A DNA stretch of 64,000 bases from Rotaria macrura (lineage: Eukaryota > Rotifera > Eurotatoria > Philodinida > Philodinidae): NCBI GenBank assembly GCA_900239685.1, contig OENT01000491.1, positions 43,753-107,752 on the forward strand. Reading direction: 5' to 3'. The translations under genes were made by a program, and so were the position numbers. Below are positions 30,973 through 47,697 of this stretch, in pieces (the first letter of the stretch is position 1; every line of letters starts with the position of its first letter). The notes below the pieces were generated by a model, which was not told the origin of the DNA, did not search any database, and saw nothing but the letters and a program-made list of their open reading frames with translations.

Positions 30973-33900
30973 TTAAATATCTTCTGAAAAAAGAATCAAT
31001 CAAATATAAGACAATAGATGTTTTTTTTTCTAATAGTCTTACGTTTTGGCATCCGTTTCGTTCTTGAACGTAGATTATAGGTTGGAGTTACTGCTGCATT
31101 CTCTGCAAAGTAATAAAGAATAGTATAATAAGAAAAAAAAGCACCATGATTGAATCATGATATTTACCCTGAAGATTTGTTACAGCATCATTATCTAATT
31201 CTTCATCAACAGCTGGTAGTCTTGGTGTAGACATATCATTTCCACGACGCTGTAAACAAAATTATAAAAGTCAAGAACTTCGAGACGATAGAATAAAATC
31301 AAACTTTTCGTTTTTTTGTTGATGGTGGTTCCGAACAAGTCGATATTGCATCGTCATTATCTATTTTAATGAATAAAAATTGTGTTGTCTATCTTAAACA
31401 TTAATGCTTTGTTACCGTCTGTTGTTTCATCACCAGTGTTCGATGTTGATTGAAAATCAACACTTTGCGAACGAACCTTTAAATTTATAGAACAATGAAT
31501 TTCAATCAAAAGATCAATACGATTGGTTTTTACTTACATATCGAAGTTTTACTGGTGTTTGCTCGTCTGAAGAACTATTAGAAATGAATAATTTTAGATT
31601 AGACAGTTGATAATATGAATATACTCCCCTGATCTCAAATATTTCTCACTGATTATTGTTAAAACATACTATTCATCAAGAGAATGTCTACTGATCAATG
31701 CTAAGCAGTCGAGTCTATTGCAAGAGTAATGAGCTTTGACAATATTCATTACTTCTATGTAAGAACTTCTAATTTAAAATGTGAGATAATCAATTGAACT
31801 ATCCAATGACACTTTCAGAGTATGTGTGATTGGGTTCACAGAATTGATTCTACGCATAAGTTTTCATCATCGAATTCGTGAAATTAGAATGGCATACCTC
31901 TAATCCGTAATGATATTAGTTTTTCAATTGTTATCTTGCCCGAACAGAAACTTCAAACTGTACTTTGAAAAAAATATGCGCTCTTGATTAGCATTTAGAA
32001 AACGTCATATTCATAGAGCAAAACTTGGAAATGTAAAAACAAATTATAATTTACCCAATCCGGCGGCGTTTTAATGGTGTTTTAGATTCTACAGTTGTAT
32101 CCAATAAATTTTCATCAATACTCTGAAATCAAAGAAGTTCATATTAAAAAAAGTCAAGGAACTGTATCAAACGAATATAAGTACCAAATCTTGTTGCGTA
32201 AAACTTGGCGATGGAGGTTCACTATAAAAATTAACTATGTTACCATACATAAACGTCAACAAATGATTTTTTTACCTAATCGGTAAATTATGTTCTTTTG
32301 TTTGTTGAGCATATTTATCTTTTAATGTGAAAAATTCTTTTTCTAACTTGATTGTTTTTGTTTCATACTGATCATAAAGAAAATGATTTCTATGATATGA
32401 TTTTACAAAATAGAATCTTACATCAATAACTCGTTCATGTAAAATTCGAATATCATTTTCTTTCAATGTAATTGTTTCTTTCAATGATATATTTGTTGAT
32501 TGTGAACTATCCAATTCAGTTTTTAATTTAAATATTTCCATTTCAAGTGCTTCTTCCTAACAGAGAAAAAAAAATGAAATAAAGATAGAGAAGTATGTTT
32601 AATGTCACACATGAATCTTTGCCGTTTATGGAAGAATTCATGTGTTTTATATCTTATGATTTAAACAACGAAACAATAAAAGTTAACGAATGACCATGGG
32701 AAAAGTTTTTAATCTTTTCGAATTAAATCTATTCTATAAAATCTAAAATTATGCTCACTTTCTCCTTGAATTCATTCAATGATTTTTGTTGTTCGTCATG
32801 TGCAGTTTCAAGACGTTTTTCAAATGCATCACATTCATTGCGACTATCTCGTAATACTAATGAAATAAAGAATAGTCTTCAAAATAAATCGATAAAGAGC
32901 TTTTTCGAATTTTACCCTTGCGCATTTCTTCCATTTTTTCTTCGTATTCTTTTTTATCAGTTGCCATTTGCTTCAAATAAAACAATAGAGTTATGACATT
33001 AGTTTGTCTTTTTCTCTCATGAACAATTACTTTTTGAATATTTTCAATTTTTTCAGTTAATTTATTTGTCCAATTTCTTAATTGTTGTGTACGTTCTTCT
33101 TCTTCTTTCAGACGATTTTCAAGCGTAGCCGATGGCAAAAGACGTGTTAGTACAGTTGTTGTATCTGCATTACGTAGTTTACTTTCAAGTTCGGCAATCT
33201 TTTAAAATTAATCGTCAAAGAAATTTGTATTTCTTATCAATAGTCATATATCAATGTTACTTTTGTTGCTGATTTTGCTTGTTCATCTTGAAATTTCGAA
33301 CGCATGTCTTCACATTGTCGTTCTAGTTTTTGTAATTCATTTTGAGCATCTTTTGCTTTGATTTTTAATGATTCAGTAATAGCAAAATGTTGTTCGAGAT
33401 CATAATGATGACGTTGTTGTAATTGACGATAGAGAATTTCAAGTTTAGTTAAATTAGTTATATGCGCTGGTGTTCCATTTGTTAGTTCAGTTTGTTTAAT
33501 ACAATCTTTCATAATTGACTAAAAGAAAAGATGACATGTAATTTTACAATAGAATTGATGGACAATCGAAAAGTTTTCAAAAAAAACAAACAAAACGTTG
33601 TCATTCGAGTTAACAAGCTCGATTTTAGACATAACACTTTCCTTTATATAGGGGTTTGAAAATTTTTGTACTTCTTATTTAAACAGACTGTTTTCCGATG
33701 TTTACTTGTGTAATTTAAAAAAGTGTTACAATCAACATTTCTATGTTACTTATAGATTAGAAGTTTCTATTATAAGAATTTTTAGAATACGTTTCTTACT
33801 TGAGCTAAAGTAGAGGAAAATTTTAATTTCTACTTTAAAAGAAACTTCTGGAAAAAATTAGTTCTAGCTTAAATTTAGTAACAGCTACAACTGATGGACG

Positions 33901-36900
33901 CTTGAATCAGTTGTAGGACACATTTTTATTGAAAAATGAGATAATGCAATTTTTTTTGCAAAAAATAATTCCTGCCGATCAGAATCAAACATTATAGGGG
34001 TCTGTCGACTAGACACATAAAAAGGCACTTTATATACGAAAGTGCAATATTTAAACTGATATATAGATAAAAACTCTGATTTTGAATCTGATACTAGAAT
34101 GTGCCTATTGAGCTAGATAGGAAAATATTCATGAACGATTAGTCAATTGAAAGATTTTTTAAACACTCGTTGAAGTTAGTTTTTAGAAAATTAATGGTGA
34201 TTAGTAACATCTCGTTTCATAACTGTTTAAGTCAGATGTTATAACTTCATATATTTACATTTAAATCTTCAACAGATTGTTGTAAACGTGTATTCAATAG
34301 AGTTTCTTCTTGACTGTTTGCTTTGAATTCAATATCTTGTTTAATACGGCTAAGAACTTGATCTTGCAATTGGCTCATTTGTTGTTTTTCGTTTTGAAGT
34401 TTATCGATTTCAGCTTTCAAATCGGTTATAGTCTAAATGAAGAAGATATAACGATGTCAACAATATATAGAATCGATTAAGAGAAAAATCTTGTCGCTAG
34501 CTTTTACCGATAATAATTGATCATGTTCTTGTTGAGTAGTTCGATTTTGATCACGTAATTGTTCACATGTTAATTCATATGTTTGTACATTGGCAAGAAG
34601 AGTATTTGTACGTTGAAGACTTTCATCAACCATACATTGAAAATTATCGATCTTAAACGGAGAAAAGTATTTTATGAACAGAGAGCTTCTTTCTTTTATT
34701 CATTACTTTTTGTTTATCGTCAAGATTTTGTTTTTGTGCATGATCCAATTTTTGTTGAAGAAATCTAAATAAAAGCATGATGAAAATATCTTGTATGTGT
34801 ATTCGATAGATTCTGACGAGATTCATGTTGAATGTGTCAGATTATTTCTTTTAAATATTTCTCGAAATTAACCTTTATATAAATCAGTAAGATTTAATCT
34901 GTATTATCCCTATTCAACTAATGAAAATCATATTCATCGTATACAACACGCTCATCCAAATTCTGATGCTGCTCATGATTTTTTCGAGTTTAAAAAAATC
35001 TTTTTCTATGTCAATAGGAGATAATCTATAATTATAATATATGTACACGATACTTGAAGACTCGGTTCAATCTTCTAACATATATCTCTAAAATTCATGG
35101 TAAGAGAAAAAAACATTGGAATGTGATAAGCATGATTTTAAGATCCTTTTCGGAAAATGATGACTCAGTATTTAACATCAAATGAAATCGATAGATAGAT
35201 ACTTTGATAATCACACTAGTTGCTAGTTAGATTCAGAATCTAAACTAAGCAGCTCAGATAGAAACACATGAGAAACAAATATAACTCTAATATGTGATAG
35301 CCATATAGGAACACGTTCTAAAGATCATTCTGTTTCAACAATTCGATTCAACATCGTTTTGTTGAAAGGTTCACGAATTTGGATAATATATTTTAAAAGA
35401 TAAAAATTCCTTCTTTTTTGGAGCTCATCATATTTAACTGTTGATCAATCAAGTAGCATCTATCTATTTCTAGATGAGAAGATACTTTTCTAATATCGAA
35501 TACGTGATCATCTCACTCCTATGGTATGATAATCAGCCGTACGCTATATCAGTTCAAATATGACACACGAATACTTAGATTTCAAATGAATATATTCAAT
35601 TAGAGATCATATTCTTTCAAAGTACGAACAGATTTTATCGACATTTAAAACCTCTAATCCAACTTCAAAAGTCAGATTTAGAACAGTATTCTCATGAATA
35701 AGTCCTTTTCTATTAGTAAACAGGATTACTGTTACATGTGTCGTGCATCGACAAATGGTTAATGTAAAAAAGATAAAGTTTATTGTTTCGAAAGAAATAA
35801 AGTTCAGGTCAAGTGTAAACAATAAGTTGTTCTCTTTTATTTCAAACAGCAGTGTCACATATTGAAGATTTTGGAGACGTACTCATTTCTCCCGCGGGAG
35901 ATGCCGCATCTCACCGCGAGAGAAGTAATATTCTACGCGGGGGATGTGTATCTCTAAGGAAGTTTATGAATGTCCAATGGGAGATGGCCGCATCTCTCGA
36001 GTGCGGGTGTAACGTTTCCCATGGGAGATGCGGCATCTCCCGTGTCATAAGTGTGCACTTCTCGAAAATCTTGGATATGTGACACGGTTCACTCAAATCA
36101 ACATTGATTGTCGAAAACATGTTTTGAGAAAGATTCTTTTCCTTCTCGGTTGATCAGTTATTTTTATTGATCAGAGAATAGCGTGATTTGAAAAATTTAA
36201 AGAGGTAGGCATGATTATTCTTGTAAAAACTAATTAATTACGAAAATTTTTAAAAAATATCATACAGAGAAATTTTCGATTAAAAGTGTTGTTAATCAAC
36301 AATTGACTTTTTTTCACACATATATGTGTTGAAATTATATTTTGGAAAAGTCAACTTCGTTTTGGTTATTTGATCGATGACAATTCTCATCCACCGTTTA
36401 ATTAACCGAGAGGAAAAAAACGTTCTAGACGATTGGTTGACTCCAAATGTGGGCGTGCGACATATTTAAGTTTTCTATATTGCTCTGACAGCTGTCAGAG
36501 ATGTCCTTGACAAATGCAGAACTTTCATGCTGCTGACGCTAGTAGGAGGCGCATCTAAGATATGATCAGCTATGTACTTTAGACCGATCGACTTATATCT
36601 CTCGATAGTATTCCTTGATCTGTGACTAAAATATCACTGTTCCATTAAAAGTATAAAGAAGAATGCAATTATTTTAATTCAGCATTATAAGAAGAAAATA
36701 TCTTACTTGATATTATCATAAATTCTGTTCATTTCAAGATCTTTTTCATCGGAAATTTTTTCTAAATATTTTATATTATCTTCCATTAGTTTGAAATCAT
36801 GTAAATTTATATCTGTTTGTATATTAGACGATGTAACAATTGCTTTCGGTAAATTATTATGTTGTTCACGATCAAGTACTTGTTTAGCAAGTGATTGTAT

Positions 36901-39370
36901 ATTAATATCAGCTCGTGTTTGATCGAGTTTTAAATTAACTTGTTCGATATTTTCCTTTAATAAACATTCTCGTTTTGTTATTTCATTTATTTCTTGCGTG
37001 TGTGATTCTTCTAATTCAACAATGAATCTGTCTGTTTCACGTATATCAGCTAAGGTTTTCATATACTGTTCATAAAGTTCTTCGACACTATTAAATGTTA
37101 CGACACCTTGTCGTATGAAAATTTCATCATCCATCATAGTTGATAATGAATTTACATGACCTTTAACATTACCATTTTCAAGTAAATGAAATATTTGTGC
37201 CCGCATATTATTACGGTCCTCTAAGCAATCGTCATAATCACGAATTTTTTGTTGTAATTGTCTATCTGATTCAAGTTTTTCTTTAAATAATGTTTGTTTA
37301 TCACGTATAGCTTGTTCATATTCATTTTGACGATTATCAGCTAAAAATTTTAAACGTTCATTTTGCACTTTCATATGTTGTAATTCTGATTGAGTTTGAT
37401 GTAACAACTATGAAAAAAAGAAACTAATGCATATATTTCAACAAAAGAAAAACTATGTAATATACATTTTCATTACAACGACGTTGAGAATCAATTTTTT
37501 CTTTTAGATTTGTTAAAGTTTCATTTTGTTTTTGTAAGAGTACATAATCAACAAGGATCTATATGATAAAAATACGGAAGAGATTCAATGAAAACAAAAA
37601 TAAATGTTATTTATTTATTTATTTATTTACATCGAATAGACTTTTTGATGAACGATAAATAGCAAGAATCGATGTACTATTTGGATCAGATTCAATTAGA
37701 CGTAGTTCTTCATCGGTGAGTGTTACTAAAAAAATAAGTAAAATAAAATATTAATTTGTCATATTATTTGAAGAAAGTTTGAATTTTTCCTCAAAATAAA
37801 TGTTAGAAAATGATTAGATTTTAAAATTTTTTCTCTATTTATCCGATCAGTTTTATGAGAATAAAAATAGATGTTAAATCAACATCTCTATGAGGATTGA
37901 CAACCATTGCATCCGTTGTTTATTTTTAATAGAATTTAATATTTTCAAATTTTATTCTATTAATAAATTCTAATTTCAAACTTAACCATATCACAGTGGT
38001 GATTATCAATGTTCAAAACAAACTATAATCATTTCATTTCAGAATTTAACGGAAAGAAAAGAAAATCAAATGGGAAAACCAGTTCGAGAAGAAATGATCG
38101 GATTTTCATGAAAATATTCAAAAGTGCAATACTATGATTTGATCAAAGTCATCCCAAGTATCAGCGAGGGAGAACTAACTCGTTATGGTCATGTTGACAA
38201 CTTCGTTCAATATTATCTCAATCGAATTTCAAACTTTTCTTTCATTGATAAAACAAAAACTGCTCGATTTCAGAAAAAAAGAACAACGTATCGGTCAATA
38301 ATTTTGTTCAATTAAAATTTATTTAAAATCTGCACAAAAACTTACATTTATCAGGTAATTGAGATCGACATGATTGCGAAATATCCTTAATACGTTGTTC
38401 AAGTTCTTTTTTGTCTAAATAAAATTCAAAAATAGATATGCATACATATGATACAATGACTTTACTTTTATCATCAACTTCAATTTTATGTTCGTATTGA
38501 GTAATAAGTTGTTGAAAACTATTGATTTGCTCATCTTTTTTATTCGATTCATTCTAAATAATTTGTTTTTTTTTATATCAAGTTTAACAAAAACGTAAAA
38601 TTTATTTATTCCATTAAAAATTACCTTCAACAATTGTATTTCATTTTTATATTTGTCTATAATATTTTCTCGTGATTGTTCAAGTTCCACTACACGTTTT
38701 TTTAACTAAGAATAAAGAAAATGAGATTATCGAACAAAAAGATATCGTTTAATTTTTGTCATACGTTATCTAATTCATGACGATGATCATCTGTTTGTTG
38801 TTGAATAGGTATTGAGTATTGATTTTGTTTTTGATTTCGAAGCATTCCATTTTGTCGATTTAAGTCCTCGATTTGTAAGCGTGTTTCTTCATAATGTTGT
38901 GTTAATTGATACAATTTTTTTTCTAATAAATTCTTTTCTTCTTTAAGTATCGTAACATGTATTGTACTTGCACTTTTTTCTGCCTAGAAATTGATAAGTA
39001 AAGCAAAATCAATAAACACCTAATTGAAAATACAGACTTCTGCAGCAAGTTTTTCCTGTCTTAATTTTTGATTATTGACAAATAGATCATCTCGTTCACT
39101 ACGAAGTTGTTTTAAACTTTGATTGAGTGAATTTTTTTGTACTAAAATTAATTGTAATAAGAAAAACAAGAACAACGACTATGATAACAATAATTACGTA
39201 TAGCATCAGTTAGTAATTTTTCTTTAGCAATCAATTCAGTCCTAAGTAGACCACGTTCATTAAATATTTGTGAAATATCATTTTGAAATGTTTCCTAAAA
39301 ATACAATTGTGCATTATTCAAAATTGTTTTTATTTCTTCACTCTGAAAAACTCACAGCAAGATCTGACAT
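30973..39370 (-). CDS. TPR: Nucleoprotein TPR-like nuclear basket protein (short form)
   Basis: A coiled-coil protein of the nuclear pore basket, involved in mRNA export and spindle checkpoint in the family. Twenty-seven exons join in frame to 1051 residues, from ATG at 39368-39370 (exon 39356-39370) through the large exon 36707-37407 to a final 11-nt exon at 30973-30983. Nearly all of it is heptad-rich coiled coil. The family call rests on residues about 230-420: LTDEELRLIESDPNST, a Leu-rich helix, and FNSVEELYEQYMKTLADIRE, which aligns with the [21 protein letters not shown] region of animal TPR. The C-terminus is non-coiled, Ser/Thr-rich and carries basic NLS-like clusters (PLKRRRIG, STKKRKRRG, LRSRTKRMPK). 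Animal TPR proteins exceed 2000 residues, so this one is about half length. The 60-bp last intron has a perfect GTAAGA donor and TTTTTTCAG acceptor, so I preferred it to reading on to a stop at 30996. Confidence 0.75.
35852..36085. mobile_element. 234-bp MITE with internal palindromes, in TPR intron 10
   Basis: Terminal inverted repeats of about 22 bp: GTGTCACATATTGAAGATTT on the left, and GTGTCACATATCCAAGATTT reading in from the right. Inside are three near-palindromes of the form GAGATG-(CCG/GCCG/CGG)-CATCTC at 35898-35912, 35981-35996 and 36025-36039. The element is far more GC-rich than the surrounding intron. No clear target duplication and no coding capacity, although it happens to be open in one frame. 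Confidence 0.7.
37605..37631. repeat. ATTT tetranucleotide repeat
   Basis: About six ATTT units directly before the donor of the TPR intron following the exon 37631-37725. Confidence 0.7.
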
Positions 39371-40426
39371 TTTAGATTCAATCAATAGGGACAAATATTT
39401 TAAACAACGAGATTGATTCAAACTAACAATGAATGAACAAAAATCGAAACCGATAGATCGTCGTCGTTTAAGTTTAAATACTCTTTGCTCCACTCTATAC
39501 TATGCACACAAGAGGGCGCCATATAGTAATGTTAAAAACACGTCTCATCGCGACAAGCGCATATACTGCGCAGTTATCTAATGCTGTTTTTTTCCTATGA
39601 CACATACATAAACAAGGAATAATTTGATGACTTCAAAAGCTTACCTGTATACAATGATTTTGAACAGGAAAAGTGACTTAGTTGTTTCGACTTTCACTCA
39701 GCATTCTGCAATTGTCGTCTGTGCAAGACATCATGCCTAGAATGTAACCTTTTTGAGAATATCGATGACTTTCAAACTGCATACGTTCAATACTTCTTTT
39801 GAAAACGAAACGGAAAAAATAGTATTGTATTTGTTCTTTTGTTGACAAGTGAATCGCGACTAGCCAGTTAGCAAAAACAATGAGAGCATAGAAATTGAAA
39901 TCAAGTTCAAAAATTTCACAGACAAACTTGTATTGATGATATTCTTTTTTTCCTATTCAAGTTAATATAAACAGAAAGATAATCTCCTTCGATTGGTTGC
40001 TAAGCTGATAGAAGGAAAAGTAATTCATAGATGTTTCATTCTTGACAATCAAAACAGGCAGTTCAAAGAGATAAATTAAATATTAAGATATCGAGTAAAT
40101 ATTTCAAAATATGAACTAAGAAATTATCGAATCTTAATTGATAAATCATAGTTTTGATCTCAATAATAGTTGACATTCAATTATTTCAATTACCAAAATT
40201 TCAAACTATGCATTATTCGCACCGAATTCTTGTTTATTCTCTATAAGAAGGAACCAAATGCATCTTACATTATAAAAAATAAATAATATCACGAAAAAGA
40301 AAAAGAGAAAATGCATATCTATAGTATTAATAGAAAAATTAAGACAAAAAATATAGATATAGTAGCTAATGAATAATTTATAATCGACATGAAAAACTTT
40401 AAAAAGTTCTTTTTTCTTCTTATCCA
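39371..40426. other. Gap between TPR and the RING-H2 gene
   Basis: About 1.06 kb. It should contain the TPR promoter and the RING-H2 3' untranslated region. The ORF at 40206-40430 overlaps the end of the RING gene and is very hydrophobic and AT-driven. Nothing recognised. Confidence 0.5.
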
Positions 40427-41687
40427 TCATACTAATGGTAAATTATCTAATGGACATTGAATTGAAAATTCTTTTAAATAAGTTTCAATACAATGCAAAT
40501 GAAAAACATGTTTACATGGTAACAACTTAAGTTGTTGTCCATGTTGATATTTTTCCATACATATTGTACATTGATCATTTAGATGTATATCATTAACATC
40601 AACTGTTGTCAATGTATCTAATACATTTGTATTAACTGTTTTTCGTTGTACACGTTCATCAAGTCTCAGTAACATTTCGTAATCTTCCGGTGAACTGTAA
40701 AATAAACAAATAACAATAAACAAAGTAAAGATAAATCATATTTTAATTCATACTCACAGATCACGATTTTGCATTTCAAGAAGAAAATCAATCATAGCAT
40801 CATCGAATGATGGCTCATTTGGAATGTTATTCTCATGGAGAGTATATTCACGAAGTTGGTATGGAGCTGAGTTTGTTTGAGATTCGTCAGTAAATAAATA
40901 ATTATAAGATTTTGATCGATGATTTTTCCTTGATGAAGTTGAATAATAATTTCTGTACAGTGAATCGGATGCATGTCGATATTGATGTACAATGTATCGA
41001 AGTGCATCAAGAGAATACAATGGAACGGGTACTGCCGATGGAATACAATGGTAACTTGGTTCATCCAATGTAAGTTTTTTAGCTATGCGGTGATGAACAT
41101 ACAAATGTTGATTATGAGATTTTATTTTAATTGATTTCGCATGCTTAGTCTTGATCTGACGATGTGCATTCATTTTTTTATTTGAACGTTTAGACCGTTG
41201 ATATGGCTTGTCTCGTAAATATTCAATACAATCTAATTGTTTTCTAGTCACGCGATTTTCCATGTATAATTCAACATTATTATGATCATCATAAAAATAC
41301 GATGATTCATCTTCACTGTCAGTTGGACAAATAAATTCAGTTAAATAATCTTCGTTTTCGTCTGTTTTATCGAATGAATTATGTTCGGAAATCTCACCGA
41401 TACTGAATCGAAAACAGAAGAAACACAATGATTTTTTCGATTGAAATCAAATATATTCTGAAGTACCTGGTATTTGTTGGGGCTCCTTCGGATGCCAAAG
41501 ATTGAGATGAAATTATAGAAAAATAATCACTCGAATTACTGGCTGGTTCACTACTATTACTATTCGATCGACTACGATCAGGTGAAAGTTTTCTTGTTGA
41601 TGCTGTTGTTGTCATATGTCCTGATTGATTAATAGCACCATATGATGAGCAAACAGGGAATATATCAGCCTCAATAATTGTCCTCAT
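40427..41687 (-). CDS. RING-H2 finger protein, probable E3 ubiquitin ligase
   Basis: Three exons (41467-41687, 40758-41402, 40427-40694) join in frame to 377 residues. Residues 1-75 are Ser-rich, the middle is basic and low-complexity with a Tyr/His-rich part (VHHRIAKKL, IVHQYRHASDSLYR), and the C-terminus is a RING-H2: Cys331, Cys334, Cys349, His351, His354, Cys357, Cys369 and, at the eighth ligand, Asp372 (CPLD) instead of the usual Cys. A helix before the RING (YEMLLRLDERVQRK) resembles that of membrane-free RING-H2 ligases. Known role of the fold: binding E2 and passing ubiquitin to a substrate. The substrate is unknown. A TTTTTCTTCCAG acceptor leaves an 18-nt leader (41688-41705) before the ATG. 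No transmembrane segment seen. Confidence 0.8.
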
Positions 41688-42361
41688 GTTCTTTTTGGTG
41701 TGAATCTGGAAGAAAAATATTGATAAGAAGGCAACTTAGCAATTTCCTTTTTAGATAAACTAATATCACTCATTCACTGTGATCATGAGAGAATCAGGTG
41801 TTTGCACGTAAAGAATGACATTATAAAGAAAAGAAGTACACGAGAAAGATGAATCATAACCAATGAGGCTTTAGTGAAAGTAGAAAACTTGTGTTAATTT
41901 TTTTCTTCCCTTTCATGTAGTCTCTATTTTGTTCTGTTTTAGAACCACAAGAAAAAAAAATTTTTTTTTTTACTGTACAGTCAACAAAGCACATGAATGG
42001 ACTAATCGAAAGAGAAAAAGAATGCAAGAATAAAGATACAATAATGATTGAAAACAAGAAACGAAATATAAACAGAGCGAAAAAAGGACCGGTTATATAA
42101 ACGCATATGTATAAACATAAATTTCTTTTTAACTGCTAATGCAGGCTAACATTAAAAATAGAAGCGACCAGAGAAAAACAAACAAAACAAGAAAAAGAAA
42201 CAAATGTACATGACAAAGAAAATATGATATTTTTTTCAAGATTTATGTGAATGCTAATCTTCACCATTAAGAGAATTATTTACAAAATATTTTCTTCTCA
42301 TTTACTACTGCTACAATAGAAAAGAAACGATTCACTATGAAAGAAGTTCACCGGCGAGAAG

Positions 42362-42392
<31 letters not shown>

Positions 42393-42479
42393 TGATAGAA
42401 AGGAAACAAATTTGAATACTTTTAGATTGATAGATATATACACATATAAACAAAGAAAAGAAAAAAGAAGTTAATCAGA
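41688..42479. other. Gap between RING-H2 gene and SIK stop
   Basis: About 0.8 kb, with the SIK 3' untranslated region and the RING-H2 upstream region. It carries a GA dinucleotide run at 42361-42393. No gene seen. Confidence 0.5.
42361..42393. repeat. GA dinucleotide repeat
   Basis: GAGACAGAGAGAG continuing as pure GA to about 42393. Confidence 0.8.

Positions 42480-47697
<5,218 letters not shown>

Noticed and set aside
35911-36120. ORFs on both strands across the 234-bp MITE
   Set aside because: They are open only because the palindromic GC-rich element lacks stops. The terminal repeats explain the sequence better.
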